From Streptomyces dysideae (GTDB lineage Bacteria; Actinomycetota; Actinomycetes; Streptomycetales; Streptomycetaceae), in contig NZ_KQ949078.1 in the NCBI RefSeq assembly GCF_001514305.1, positions 62,001 to 126,000 of the forward strand: 64,000 bases of DNA. Reading direction: 5' to 3'. Position numbers and translations under genes: made by a program. Positions within the stretch are counted from its first letter, which is position 1. Every line of letters starts with the position of its first letter. Positions 1 to 8,574 of the stretch are shown in pieces. The notes beneath the pieces were generated by a model. It had not been told where the DNA came from, did no database searches, and saw only the letters and a program-made list of their open reading frames with translations.

Positions 1-488
1 TCACCGGGCGGGCCGAGATGCTGCGCGGGCACTTCACGCCCCTCGGTCCGCAGCCCGGGGTCGCCACGCGTGCGGCCACCGCCGAGGACCTCACCGCGAT
101 CCTCCGGCTGGACGAGGAGGTGTTCGGCACCGATCGCACGCACATCATCACGCGGCTGCCCGCCTTCGCCGACCGGCTGCGCGTCGCCGAGGAGAACGGC
201 CGGATCGTCGGCTACGCGGCCGCCTGGCCCAACATGGACACACATGTCGTGGGCCCGCTGATCGCCCGCGACACGGAGACGGCCAAGGCGCTCATCGCCT
301 CTCTCGCCGCCCACACCGACCGCCCGCTGCGCACCGACATCGACGTACGGCACGAGGAGCTGCTGGCCTGGGCGAAGGAGCACGGCCTGGCCTGCGTCGC
401 CTTCAACTCGGTGATGACGTACGGGATCTCGGAACTGCCCGGCGACTGGACCCGGCGGTTCGCGCCGGTGACGGTGGCGGCGGGCTGA
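1..488 (+). CDS. GNAT-type N-acetyltransferase, C-terminal part (5' end outside window)
   Basis: The reading frame is open from the first base of the window to the stop at 486-488, so only the C-terminal part of the protein is present. The visible 160 or so residues contain an acetyltransferase-like core (strand EENGRIVGYAAAWP, then DIDVRHEELLAWAKEHGLAC), matching the C-terminal half of two-domain GNAT proteins of the YitH/HypE type. Substrate is unknown. The methionine at 18 is internal, because codons upstream of it stay in frame to the window edge. A strong hairpin follows the stop. Family assignment is from pattern recognition only. Confidence 0.7.
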   Translation, partial: TGRAEMLRGHFTPLGPQPGVATRAATAEDLTAILRLDEEVFGTDRTHIITRLPAFADRLRVAEENGRIVGYAAAWPNMDTHVVGPLIARDTETAKALIASLAAHTDRPLRTDIDVRHEELLAWAKEHGLACVAFNSVMTYGISELPGDWTRRFAPVTVAAG

Positions 489-491
489 GGC

Positions 492-989
492 TCATCGGCA
501 GACGGCGACGCCGGTTCCCGAGGTTGTCGGGAACCGGCGTTCTGGCCGAAGGGCACACTCCGTCAGGCGAATGCCCCCCACGGCGGCCGTGGCGAAGCCG
601 TGGTCCTGCCCCGGTGCGCCTCCGCCGACTCCGATCGCGCCGATCAGCCGGCCGTCACGGTGGATCGGCACGCCGCCGGCGATGAAGAGCAGCGGCCGGT
701 CGAGCGTGGTCGGCAGCGTGTGGAAGAGGCCGCCGGGGCTGCACGGCGTCGACGAGGTCGGCGGTGGGCGTGCTCAGCTGAGGCGCCGTGTACGCCTTGC
801 GGGTGCTGGTCTCTCCCGAGATCAGCACGGCCCGGTCGTCACGCCGGAGGCGAGCAGATGGCCACCGGCGTCCAGGACGGTGACGCTGACCGTGACCCCG
901 GCGGCCTCGGCTGCGTGGCGGGCGGCGGCGACGAGGACCTCGGCGTCCTGGATGGCCAGAGTGACGACGGCGGTGGTGATGGCGCTCAT
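492..989 (-). pseudogene. GlcG/HbpS-type (DUF336) protein, broken by two frameshifts
   Basis: Starting at ATG 987-989 (AAGGAG nine bases upstream) the frame reads a typical GlcG/HbpS N-terminus, ending VLDAGGHLLAS, and then hits TGA. Reading on in a second frame from about 848 gives DDRAVLISGETSTRKAYTA. A third stretch, back in the first frame from about 738, gives PGGLFHTLPTTLDRPLLFIA and IGVGGGAPGQDHGFATAAVGG. So one base is missing near 848 and one extra lies in the GGGG run near 736-739. The two shifts compensate overall but a stop lies between them. HbpS-like proteins bind haem or small ligands, and a working copy would be about 150-165 aa. It is downstream of the MFS gene on the same strand. 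Either a true pseudogene or two sequencing errors. Confidence 0.7.
508..540. terminator. Hairpin terminator, probably bidirectional
   Basis: A perfect 14-bp stem (508-521 with 527-540, arm ACGCCGGTTCCCGA) closes a 5-base loop. It lies 20 bp after the acetyltransferase stop and also at the 3' end of the convergent broken gene, so it can serve both strands. No U-tract is needed in high-GC actinobacteria. Confidence 0.6.
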
Positions 990-1077
990 GAGGGGTGTCT
1001 CCTTGTGGGTGGTGCCGGGGCGGTGTGCCACTGGTCCGGAAGCGCGGGGACGGCCCTGGCCCCGCGCCCAGGGCGGT

Positions 1078-2289
1078 TCAGTGGTGGGCGGCGGTCGTCG
1101 CATGCTCGGCGGGTAGGGCCCCCGCCACGACGGCGCTGGGTGGGCTGTCCCGGCGCTCCAGGGCGGCCGAGAGGAGGGCGAGCAGCAGGGCGGCCGCGGC
1201 GAGGGCGGCGCCGACCCAGTTGGGCGCGGTGTAGCCGAGACCGGCCGCGATGACGAGGCCGCCGAGCCAGGCGGAGAGGGCGTTGCCCAGGTTGAAGGCG
1301 CCGATGTTCACGGCCGAGGCCAGTGTCGGGGCGCCGTGCGCCTGGTCCAGGACGCGCTTCTGCAGCGGCGGGACGGTGGCGAAGCCCAGGGCTCCGATGA
1401 GCGCGATGGTGACGGCCGCGAGGACCTTGTGGTGCGCGGTGAGCGTGAAGAGCGCGAGCACGACAGCGAGGGCGCCCAGGGAGACGTAGAGCATGGGCAT
1501 CAGCGCGCGGTCGGCGAACCTGCCGCCGATCAGGTTGCCGCCGACCATGCCGAGGCCGAAGAGGACCAGCAGCCAGGTGACAGAGCCGTCGGCGAAGCCG
1601 GCGACCTGGGTCATCATCGGCGCGATGTAGGTGATGGCCGCGAAGACGCCGCCGAAACCGAGGACCGTCATCGCCATCGCGAGCAGCACCTGGACGTTCC
1701 TGAAGGCGGCCAGCTCGTGGCGCAGGCGGACGCCCTCGGCCCTGGGCATGTCGGGGACGAGCCTGGCGATGCCGGCCAGGCCGACGACGCCGAGGGCGGC
1801 GACGATGCCGAAGGTGACACGCCAGCCGACGGACTGCCCGACGAGCGTGCCCAGCGGAACACCGACGACGTTGGCGACGGTCAGGCCGGTGAACATCATC
1901 GCGATGGCTCCGGCCTTTCTGTCCGGGGCGACCAGGTCGGCCGCGACGACCGAACCGATGCCGAAGAAGGCGCCGTGAGCGAGCGAGGCGACCACGCGGC
2001 CGATCAGCATGACGGCGAAGACGGGCGCGACGGCGGACAGCAGGTTGCCGGCGATGAACAGCCCCATCAGCAGCATCAGCATCCGCTTGCGGGAGATCCG
2101 GGTGCCGAGCACGGTCATCAGCGGAGCGCCGATCACCACGCCGAGCGCGTAGCCGGTCACCAGCAGGCCGGCGGTGGGGATGGAGACCCCGTAGTCGCTC
2201 GCGACCTCGGGCAGCAAGCCCATGATCACGAACTCGGTCGTGCCGATTCCGAAGGCCCCGATCGCGAGGGCCAGAAGCGCGAGAGGCAT
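1078..2289 (-). CDS. MFS efflux transporter, DHA1 (Cmx/AraJ-like) type
   Basis: About 403 residues with roughly 12 hydrophobic segments. The N-terminal FGIGTTEFVIMGLLPEVASD and the loop GTRISRKRMLML are hallmarks of the DHA1 drug-exporter group (arabinose efflux permease/chloramphenicol exporter-like). The inner-membrane protein probably exports a small molecule by proton antiport; substrate unknown. I start it at ATG 2287-2289, with GGAAGG ten bases upstream. A TTG 30 bases further out is open but has no good ribosome site. The broken GlcG/HbpS gene follows on the same strand with an 88-bp gap, so they may have been co-transcribed. Divergent from the GNAT gene at 2445. Confidence 0.85.
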   Translation of the reverse strand: MPLALLALAIGAFGIGTTEFVIMGLLPEVASDYGVSIPTAGLLVTGYALGVVIGAPLMTVLGTRISRKRMLMLLMGLFIAGNLLSAVAPVFAVMLIGRVVASLAHGAFFGIGSVVAADLVAPDRKAGAIAMMFTGLTVANVVGVPLGTLVGQSVGWRVTFGIVAALGVVGLAGIARLVPDMPRAEGVRLRHELAAFRNVQVLLAMAMTVLGFGGVFAAITYIAPMMTQVAGFADGSVTWLLVLFGLGMVGGNLIGGRFADRALMPMLYVSLGALAVVLALFTLTAHHKVLAAVTIALIGALGFATVPPLQKRVLDQAHGAPTLASAVNIGAFNLGNALSAWLGGLVIAAGLGYTAPNWVGAALAAAALLLALLSAALERRDSPPSAVVAGALPAEHATTAAHH

Positions 2290-2444
2290 GAGGGGGTACA
2301 CCTTCCCAAACGATTGCAAGAGCTCTTTAGATGCGATGACAATACTTGCAGACGCTCTATAGTTTCAACCGACCGCTATTGCAGCGGGACCTATGACGTC
2401 GCTCCACGCACCCCCCTCGGCCCACGCCCGCATAGGCTGCGACC

Positions 2445-2897
2445 ATGGGAGATCTTGAAATACGGCCCGCCACCACGGAGGACGTCTCCGCGATCGTCGC
2501 GATGCTCGCCGACGACCCGCTGGGCGCCCAGCGCGAGTCCCCCGACGACCTGACCCCCTACCTTGCGGCGCTGAGGCGCCTGAGTCGCGACCCGAACCAG
2601 CACCTGGTCGTGGCCGTCCGGGAGGGGCGCGTGGTCGGAACCCTGCAGCTCGCGATCATTCCCGGCCTGTCCCGCAAGGGCGCGGTCCGCTCGATCGTCG
2701 AAGGCGTCCGCGTCCACACCGACGAGCGGGGCAGCGGGCTGGGGACACGGCTCATCGAGTGGGCGATCGACGAATCCCGGCGCCAGGACTGCCAGTTGGT
2801 CCAGCTGACGTCCGACAACACCCGCACGGACGCCCACCGCTTCTACGAGCGGCTCGGCTTCACGGCCTCACACGTGGGCTTCAAGCTCTCCCTGTAA
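2445..2897 (+). CDS. GNAT family N-acetyltransferase
   Basis: 150 aa, a complete single GNAT domain. The N-terminus IRPATTEDVSAIVAMLADD is typical. Motif A for acetyl-CoA is DERGSGLGTRLIEWAIDE (about residues 90-107), and the C-terminal motif B is TDAHRFYERLGFTASHVGFK. It transfers acetyl groups from acetyl-CoA to an unknown amine. No strong ribosome-binding site precedes ATG 2445, so the start is the first plausible one in frame. It stands alone between the MFS gene (divergent) and the hydrolase (convergent), and ends just before a parS-bearing hairpin. Confidence 0.88.
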   Translation: MGDLEIRPATTEDVSAIVAMLADDPLGAQRESPDDLTPYLAALRRLSRDPNQHLVVAVREGRVVGTLQLAIIPGLSRKGAVRSIVEGVRVHTDERGSGLGTRLIEWAIDESRRQDCQLVQLTSDNTRTDAHRFYERLGFTASHVGFKLSL

Positions 2898-2902
2898 CGC
2901 GG

Positions 2903-2938
2903 TGAGGCGCCGTGTTTCACGTGAAACACGGCGCCTCA
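2903..2938. promoter_or_regulatory. parS site at the centre of a perfect hairpin
   Basis: The 14-bp ParB site GTTTCACGTGAAAC is at 2914-2927. It is the middle of a longer perfect 36-bp palindrome (arm TGAGGCGCCGTGTTTCAC) between the convergent GNAT and hydrolase genes. ParB is expected to bind and spread from here. The longer palindrome could also end transcripts of both genes. Confidence 0.9.
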
Positions 2939-2981
2939 TTCACGCGGACGGGCGCGCGGCGGCTCACCTGGGCAACGACCG

Positions 2982-4367
2982 CTAACCGATCCCTCGCCAC
3001 CCGTCCGAACCCACTCCACCCGGCACGGAAGCGCCCTCGTCGTACGGCTGACGCGTGAACACGAACGACCCGAGGTTCAGGTGGTCGACGGACCCGTCCG
3101 GTCGCCGTACGACCTTCAGGAGCTCTCCGGCGTAATAGCCCTCCAGGCCCGTCCAGGTGCCGTCACCGTTGGCGCGGAACCGTGAGCGGCGGCCGCTCCC
3201 GGACAGCGGACCCAGCGAGGCCAGACCGTCGGCGGTCAGCCGCAGGGCGAAGGCGTGCGTACCCCAGTACCACTGCCCCACCAACTCCAGTACGGCCGGA
3301 TCGACTTCGGGCATCGGCCGCCACGGCTCGGGAATCCGCGGCTCGGCGTCGGCGACAATGCGCACGAGATCGGCGGCGATCGTGAACGCCGCCGGACCGG
3401 ACGTGCAGTTGGCCAGCACCACCGCCGCGACGTCGTCCGCCACGCTGAACGTGAGGCCCGCCACGAAGCCCGGCAGCGAACCCGAGTGCCCGGCGAGCAG
3501 CCGCCCATGCCGCTGCTGGATCTGCAGCCCGAAACCGTACGCGGCGCCGTCCGCGACATCCGCCGCCTCGGCCGGTGCGGCGGGCGTCCTCATCTCCCGT
3601 ACGGTCTCCTCGCTCAGCACCCGGTCGTCCCCCTTGGCCAGGAACACCGCGAACCGCGCCAAGTCGGCGGTCGTGGACCAGAGTTGACCGGCCGGGGCCA
3701 TCCGCCCGAGGTCCTCGACAGGTTCGGGCAGCATCACATCGGCCCAGGGGTGCACCGCCCAGCCACCCGCGTGCGGCGCCCACGGTCGTGCGCTCGTGTG
3801 GTCGAGGCCCAGGGGTTCGAGCACTTCACGCCGCAGTACGTCCTCCCACGGAGCCCCGCGCAGCTTCTCCACCAGGGCGCCCAGCAGGGTGTAGCCGGGG
3901 TTGGAGTAGTGGAAGCGGCGGCCGACCGGATGCAGGAGGGGCTGCTCACCCAGTACGTCGGAGAGCTCGGGCCGCAGCGACCCCGGCGTCCGCTCCCACC
4001 AGGGTCCCGGCGACTCGGCGGCCAACCCACCGGTGTGGGCCAGGAGTTCGGCGACAGTGGCCTCCCCCGCGCCGGTGCCCGGCAGGTGCTTCTCCAGCGG
4101 GTCGCCCAGGTCGAGCAGCCCCTCGTCGCGCAGCCGCAGCACCAGAACGGCGGTGAAGGTCTTGGTGATCGAGCCGATCCGGTACTGCACGTTCTCGTCC
4201 GGCCCGTGCCCGTCCACCGAGGTCCGCGAGCCGTGCCACACGGTATGGCCGTCCCGTACGACCGCCGCGACCAGCGACGGTGCACGTCCTTCGGCCTGGG
4301 CCACGGCGATCCGGTGCAGCAACGCCCGGCGCGTACCGGGAAGCAGCTCTTCCTGAGATGTCGTCAT
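2982..4367 (-). CDS. Serine hydrolase, beta-lactamase/D-alanyl carboxypeptidase fold
   Basis: 461 aa from ATG 4365-4367, which has a G-rich ribosome site just upstream. The catalytic SxxK is SITK at residues 66-69 in YRIGSITKTFTAVL. The second motif is in the region HYSNPGYTLLGAL, and the third, HSGSLPGF, replaces KTG, as usual for class C-like/EstB-type hydrolases. A C-terminal beta-rich tail (QWYWGTHAFALRL) resembles the lipocalin-like tail of such enzymes. No signal peptide is evident, so it may be cytosolic or an esterase/peptidase rather than a true beta-lactamase. It reads away from dnaB's 3' end on the same strand (61-bp gap). Confidence 0.85.
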   Translation of the reverse strand: MTTSQEELLPGTRRALLHRIAVAQAEGRAPSLVAAVVRDGHTVWHGSRTSVDGHGPDENVQYRIGSITKTFTAVLVLRLRDEGLLDLGDPLEKHLPGTGAGEATVAELLAHTGGLAAESPGPWWERTPGSLRPELSDVLGEQPLLHPVGRRFHYSNPGYTLLGALVEKLRGAPWEDVLRREVLEPLGLDHTSARPWAPHAGGWAVHPWADVMLPEPVEDLGRMAPAGQLWSTTADLARFAVFLAKGDDRVLSEETVREMRTPAAPAEAADVADGAAYGFGLQIQQRHGRLLAGHSGSLPGFVAGLTFSVADDVAAVVLANCTSGPAAFTIAADLVRIVADAEPRIPEPWRPMPEVDPAVLELVGQWYWGTHAFALRLTADGLASLGPLSGSGRRSRFRANGDGTWTGLEGYYAGELLKVVRRPDGSVDHLNLGSFVFTRQPYDEGASVPGGVGSDGWRGIG

Positions 4368-4428
4368 GCCCCCAGTCCACCCCGCCGGGTGCACGGGAGT
4401 CGAGCGCATATCCCCTGGGTGCGGTGCG

Positions 4429-5907
4429 TCAGGTCTGCGCCATGTCCACGAACCGCGAGTAGTGGCCCTGGAAGGCGACCGTGATCGTGGCCGTCGGGCC
4501 GTTACGGTGCTTGCCCACGATGATGTCCGCCTCGCCCGCGCGCGGCGACTCCTTCTCGTAGGCGTCCTCACGGTGCAGCAGGATCACCATGTCGGCGTCC
4601 TGCTCGATGGAGCCGGACTCACGCAGGTCGGACACCATCGGCTTCTTGTCGGTGCGCTGCTCGGGACCACGGTTGAGCTGCGAGAGCGCGATCACCGGCA
4701 CCTCCAGCTCCTTGGCCAGCAGCTTGAGGTTACGGGACATGTCCGAGACCTCCTGCTGACGGCTCTCGGAACGCTTCGAACCACCGGCCTGCATCAGCTG
4801 CAGATAGTCGATGATCACGAGCTTGATGTCGTTGCGCTGCTTCAGCCGGCGGCACTTCGCGCGGATCTCCATCATCGACAGGTTCGGGGAGTCGTCGATG
4901 TAGAGCGGCGCGGCCGAGACCTCGGGCATTCGGCGTGCCAGCCGCGTCCAGTCCTCGTCCGTCATCGTGCCGGAACGCATGTGGTGCAGGGCCACGCGGG
5001 CCTCGGCGGACAGCAGACGCATCGCGATCTCGTTGCGGCCCATTTCGAGGGAGAAGATGACGCTGGCCAGGTTGTGCTTGATCGATGCCGCGCGCGCGAA
5101 GTCCAGCGCGAGCGTGGACTTACCCATGGCGGGGCGGGCCGCGATGACGATCATCTGGCCCGGGTGCAGGCCGTTGGTGAGCGAGTCGAGGTCCGTGAAG
5201 CCGGTGGGCACGCCGGTCATCTCGCCGCTGCGGGAGCCGATCGCCTCGATCTCGTCGAGGGCGCCCTCCATGATGTCGCCGAGCGGCAGATAGTCCTCGC
5301 TGGTGCGCTGCTCGGTGACCGCGTAGATCTCCGCCTGGGCGCGGTTGACGATCTCGTCGACGTCGTCGTCGGCCGCGTATCCCATCTGCGTGATGCGGGT
5401 GCCGGCCTCGACCAGCCGGCGCAGGACCGCCCGCTCATGGACGATCTCCGCGTAGTACTCGGCGTTCGCCGCCGTGGGCACCGTCTGCACGAGCGTGTGC
5501 AGATAGGATGCGCCGCCGACCTTGTTGATCTCGCCGCGCTTGGTGAGCTCGGCGGCGATCGTGATGGGGTCGGCCGGCTCGCCCTTGGCGTAGACGTCGA
5601 GGATCGCCTGGTAGATCGTCTCGTGCGCCGGCTTGTAGAAGTCGTGGCCCTTGAGGACCTCGACGACGTCGGCGATGGCGTCCTTCGACAGGAGCATGCC
5701 GCCGAGGACCGACTGCTCGGCGTCGAGGTCCTGCGGTGGTACCCGCTCGAAGGCCGTGCCCCCGCCGTCCCACTCGCCGGTGTCCCGGCCTCGGTCATGC
5801 TGTTCGTCGCGGCCCCGGCCTCCGTTGCCGCGGCCGCGGGAGGCGGGCAGACGGTCACTGGGACCACTGTCGGCCCAGGGATCGTCCAAGGGCTCGGAAA
5901 TGCTCAC
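4429..5907 (-). CDS. dnaB: Replicative DNA helicase DnaB
   Basis: 492 aa. Unwinds DNA ahead of the replisome as a hexamer. An N-terminal disordered, charged stretch (about 1-55) is followed by the DnaB N-domain (PPQDLDAEQSVLGGMLLSKD, about 57-76), then the RecA-like C-domain with Walker A RPAMGKST (about 258-265), Walker B VIIDYLQLMQ and the arginine-finger region SDLRESGSIEQDADMV. No intein is present. I choose GTG 5905-5907 because GGAGGAGGTGG sits right upstream; the frame is open a further 390 bases, but the extra sequence is unconserved-looking and overlaps a box-rich regulatory region. The likely loader DciA is encoded beside recF at 54.2 kb. Confidence 0.97.
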   Translation of the reverse strand: MSISEPLDDPWADSGPSDRLPASRGRGNGGRGRDEQHDRGRDTGEWDGGGTAFERVPPQDLDAEQSVLGGMLLSKDAIADVVEVLKGHDFYKPAHETIYQAILDVYAKGEPADPITIAAELTKRGEINKVGGASYLHTLVQTVPTAANAEYYAEIVHERAVLRRLVEAGTRITQMGYAADDDVDEIVNRAQAEIYAVTEQRTSEDYLPLGDIMEGALDEIEAIGSRSGEMTGVPTGFTDLDSLTNGLHPGQMIVIAARPAMGKSTLALDFARAASIKHNLASVIFSLEMGRNEIAMRLLSAEARVALHHMRSGTMTDEDWTRLARRMPEVSAAPLYIDDSPNLSMMEIRAKCRRLKQRNDIKLVIIDYLQLMQAGGSKRSESRQQEVSDMSRNLKLLAKELEVPVIALSQLNRGPEQRTDKKPMVSDLRESGSIEQDADMVILLHREDAYEKESPRAGEADIIVGKHRNGPTATITVAFQGHYSRFVDMAQT

Positions 5908-6084
5908 CGAGCCACCTCCTCCCGTCCGCAGAGCGGACCTCGCCGTGCCCCTCATTTCTACGGCACGCCACTGACAACTGAGACGCCCAACTCCGGTTCT
6001 GGCTCGCCGGTTTTGTGCTGGTTTCCCAGCCGACGGACGGAGCGGGCGCCGGACCACGGTAGGCCCGTCGGCACCGTCAGCCAA

Positions 6085-6170
6085 TCTGGTTATCCACAGG
6101 CCATGTGGACGACGGCCCGGATGCTGTGGAGAACTCCGCAAAACCTGTGCACGACCCGGTGGACAGGCCT
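6085..6170. promoter_or_regulatory. Cluster of DnaA-box-like 9-mers upstream of dnaB
   Basis: The 5908-6366 gap between dnaB and the divergent MATE gene holds one perfect box, TTATCCACA at 6090-6098. Three looser ones in the opposite orientation are TGTGGACGA 6104-6112, TGTGGAGAA 6125-6133 and GGTGGACAG 6158-6166. This suggests DnaA binds the dnaB leader and may tie helicase expression to initiation. That role is inference. The rest of the gap holds no gene I can support. Confidence 0.45.
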
Positions 6171-6329
6171 GTGAACAAGCCCCCATCCCTCCCGAGAGAA
6201 CCATCCTGAGCTGCACCTTTCCCGTCCACCGGCTGTGCAGGAGAAAAACTTTCCCAGTCAGGCCAAGATCGCTTCGAACGGTACACGAGACCACACGCCA
6301 CCAGACGCCAAGTAAGGGTCAGTAACGCA

Positions 6330-6359
6330 TTGCATCTCTTACCTGTGGACGATTAGATT
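6330..6359 (+). promoter_or_regulatory. Candidate housekeeping promoter for the MATE gene
   Basis: TTGCAT (6330-6335) and TAGATT (6354-6359) are spaced by 18 bp. The expected transcription start falls on or next to ATG 6367, and no Shine-Dalgarno sequence is visible. Together these point to a leaderless mRNA. Confidence 0.45.
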
Positions 6360-6366
6360 AGTGCAC

Positions 6367-7704
6367 ATGACACAGGCTCCCGCGACCCCCAGGGCCGCCC
6401 GGCGTCAGCACGATCGAGAGATCATCTCGCTGGCCGTCCCGGCCTTCGGCGCACTCGTCGCCGAGCCCCTCTTCGTCATGGCCGACAGCGCGATCGTCGG
6501 CCATCTCGGCACAGCGCAACTCGCCGGACTCGGAATCGCCTCGGCCCTCCTCATGACCGCCGTGAGCATCTTCGTCTTCCTCGCCTACGCCACCACGGCG
6601 GCCGTCGCCCGACGCGTCGGCGCCGGCGATCTCCGGGCCGCCATCCGCCAGGGCGTGGACGGCATCTGGCTCGCGCTCCTCCTCGGCGCCGCCGTCGTCG
6701 CGATCACCCTGCCCACGGCGCCGTTCCTCGTGGAACTCTTCGGCGCTTCGGACACCGCGGCCCCGTACGCGACCACCTATCTGCGGATCTCGGTCCTCGG
6801 CATCCCGGCCATGCTCGTCGTGCTCGCTGCGACCGGTGTGCTGCGCGGACTGCAGGACACCAGGACACCGCTCTATGTCGCCGTCGCGGGCTTCGTCGCC
6901 AACGCCGCCCTCAACGTTGGCCTTGTCTACGGCGCCGGCCTCGGCATCGCTGGCTCCGCCTGGGGCACCGTCATCGCCCAGTGCGGGATGGCCACGGTCT
7001 ATCTGGTCGTGGTCGTCCGCGGCGCCCGCAAGCACCACGCCTCCCTGCGCCCCGACGCGGCAGGCGTCAGGGCCTCCGCACAAGCCGGTGTGCCCCTGCT
7101 GGTACGGACGCTGTCGCTGCGAGCGATCCTGATGATCGCCACCGCTGTCGCCGCCAGTCTCGGGGACGCCGACATCGCGGCGCACCAGATCGCCCTGTCC
7201 CTGTGGAACCTGCTGTCCTTCGCCCTCGATGCCCTCGCCATCGCCGGGCAGGCCATCATCGGGCGCTATCTCGGTGCCGGTGATGCCCAGGGCGCGCGTG
7301 CCGTCTGCCGCCGGATGGTGGAGTGGGGCATCGCGGCCGGCGTCGTCCTCGCTCTGCTCGTGGTGATCGCCCGGCCGGTCTTCCTGCCGCTGTTCACCAG
7401 CGACTCGGTCGTCAAGGATGCCGCCCTGCCCGCCCTTCTCGTGGTGGCGCTCTCCCAGCCGATCTGCGGCGTGGTCTTCATCCTGGACGGAGTCCTCATG
7501 GGAGCGGGCGACGGGCCGTATCTCGCCTGGGCCATGGTGCTCACCCTGGCGGTCTTCGCTCCGGTGGCGCTGCTCGTCCCCCTATTCGGCGGTGGTCTCA
7601 CCGCGCTCTGGGGAGCGATGACGCTGATGATGACGGTCCGGATGCTGACGCTCTGGCTGCGCACCCGCTCGGGCCGCTGGATCGTCACGGGCGCGACGCG
7701 CTGA
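6367..7704 (+). CDS. MATE family efflux transporter (DinF-like)
   Basis: About 445 aa with 12 membrane segments in two six-helix halves. The first half opens with ISLAVPAFGALVAEPLFVMADSAIVGHLG, cut here to its key part EPLFVMADSAIVGHLGT, the MATE signature. The second repeats the pattern with SLGDADIAAHQIALSLWNL. These proteins export cationic drugs or metabolites using Na+ or H+. Start ATG 6367 is preferred because a promoter lies just upstream and there is no ribosome site; GTG 6361 is an in-frame alternative two codons earlier. It is followed by two parS sites and a terminator shared with the convergent rplI. Confidence 0.92.
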   Translation: MTQAPATPRAARRQHDREIISLAVPAFGALVAEPLFVMADSAIVGHLGTAQLAGLGIASALLMTAVSIFVFLAYATTAAVARRVGAGDLRAAIRQGVDGIWLALLLGAAVVAITLPTAPFLVELFGASDTAAPYATTYLRISVLGIPAMLVVLAATGVLRGLQDTRTPLYVAVAGFVANAALNVGLVYGAGLGIAGSAWGTVIAQCGMATVYLVVVVRGARKHHASLRPDAAGVRASAQAGVPLLVRTLSLRAILMIATAVAASLGDADIAAHQIALSLWNLLSFALDALAIAGQAIIGRYLGAGDAQGARAVCRRMVEWGIAAGVVLALLVVIARPVFLPLFTSDSVVKDAALPALLVVALSQPICGVVFILDGVLMGAGDGPYLAWAMVLTLAVFAPVALLVPLFGGGLTALWGAMTLMMTVRMLTLWLRTRSGRWIVTGATR

Positions 7705-7706
7705 CC

Positions 7707-7739
7707 GTTTCACGTGAAACACGCTGTTTCACGTGAAAC
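7707..7739. promoter_or_regulatory. Two parS sites in tandem
   Basis: Perfect GTTTCACGTGAAAC at 7707-7720 and again at 7726-7739, with centres 19 bp apart, just after the MATE stop codon. Closely paired sites should nucleate ParB strongly. Confidence 0.95.
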
Positions 7740-7763
7740 AGCTCTGCCCTCCGCGGACAGCGA

Positions 7764-7793
7764 AAGGGGCCGCACCCGAAGGTGCGGCCCCTT
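7764..7793. terminator. Bidirectional terminator between MATE gene and rplI
   Basis: A perfect 13-bp stem, AAGGGGCCGCACC at 7764-7776 with 7781-7793, closes a CGAA tetraloop, between two convergent genes. Confidence 0.8.
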
Positions 7794-7816
7794 CACTGCT
7801 CAAGCGAGCGCAGCAC

Positions 7817-8263
7817 TCAGGCCGCGACGACCTCGATGTTGACCTTGGCGGCAACCTCGGGGTGCAGACGCACGGACGTCTCGTGGGCGCCCAGCGTCTT
7901 GATCGGCGCGCCGAGCTCGATGCGGCGCTTGTCGACCTCGGGGCCACCGGAAGCCTTGATCGCGGAAGCGATGTCAGCCGGGGTGACGGAACCGAAGAGA
8001 CGGCCGGCGTCGCCGGAGCGGACGGCCAGACGGACCTTGACGCCCTCGAGCCGGGCCTTCACGGCGTTGGCCTGCTCGATGGTCTGGATCTCGTGGATCT
8101 TGCGAGCACGACGAATCTGCTCGACGTCCTTCTCGCCACCCTTGGTCCAGCGGATCGCAAAGTTCCGCGGGATCAGGTAGTTGCGAGCGTAACCGTCCTT
8201 GACGTCGACGACGTCGCCCGCGGCACCGAGGCCGGAGACCTCGTGGGTGAGGATGATCTTCAT
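7817..8263 (-). CDS. rplI: Ribosomal protein bL9
   Basis: 148 aa, usual length for L9. The N-terminal domain [20 protein letters not shown] with [15 protein letters not shown] binds 23S rRNA, and a long central helix links it to the C-terminal domain. Last gene of the rpsF-ssb-rpsR-rplI operon, 18 bp after rpsR. A terminator follows. Confidence 0.98.
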   Translation of the reverse strand: MKIILTHEVSGLGAAGDVVDVKDGYARNYLIPRNFAIRWTKGGEKDVEQIRRARKIHEIQTIEQANAVKARLEGVKVRLAVRSGDAGRLFGSVTPADIASAIKASGGPEVDKRRIELGAPIKTLGAHETSVRLHPEVAAKVNIEVVAA

Positions 8264-8281
8264 GTTTCGGTCACCCTTCCC

Positions 8282-8518
8282 TTATCGCGCGGTGGAGGTG
8301 TAGGGCAGCAGCGCCATCTCACGGCTGTTCTTGACGGCCGTGGCGACGTCACGCTGGTGCTGCGTGCAGTTGCCGGTCACGCGGCGGGCACGGATCTTGC
8401 CGCGGTCGGAAATGAACTTCCGCAGCATGTTCGTGTCCTTGTAGTCCACGTACGTGACCTTGTCCTTGCAGAAAGCGCAGACCTTCTTCTTCGGCTTGCG
8501 CACAGGCGGCTTCGCCAT
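8282..8518 (-). CDS. rpsR: Ribosomal protein bS18
   Basis: 78 aa. Typical S18 core [20 protein letters not shown] with the C-terminal [20 protein letters not shown]. The N-terminus keeps a CxxC pair only in part ([10 protein letters not shown]), as in zinc-binding (C+) forms of S18. It partners S6 in the small subunit. It lies between ssb and rplI in the operon. Confidence 0.98.
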   Translation of the reverse strand: MAKPPVRKPKKKVCAFCKDKVTYVDYKDTNMLRKFISDRGKIRARRVTGNCTQHQRDVATAVKNSREMALLPYTSTAR

Positions 8519-8574
8519 GGTGTATCTCCTGTGTGATCAAGAAGTGTGGGTACGCCCCACCTCGGCCCTGAGGC

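Noticed and set aside
1336..2553. 405-residue plus-strand frame across the MFS gene
   Set aside because: Composition (Asp/Gly/His/Arg-rich) is typical of the antisense strand of a high-GC gene; the minus strand encodes a clear transporter.
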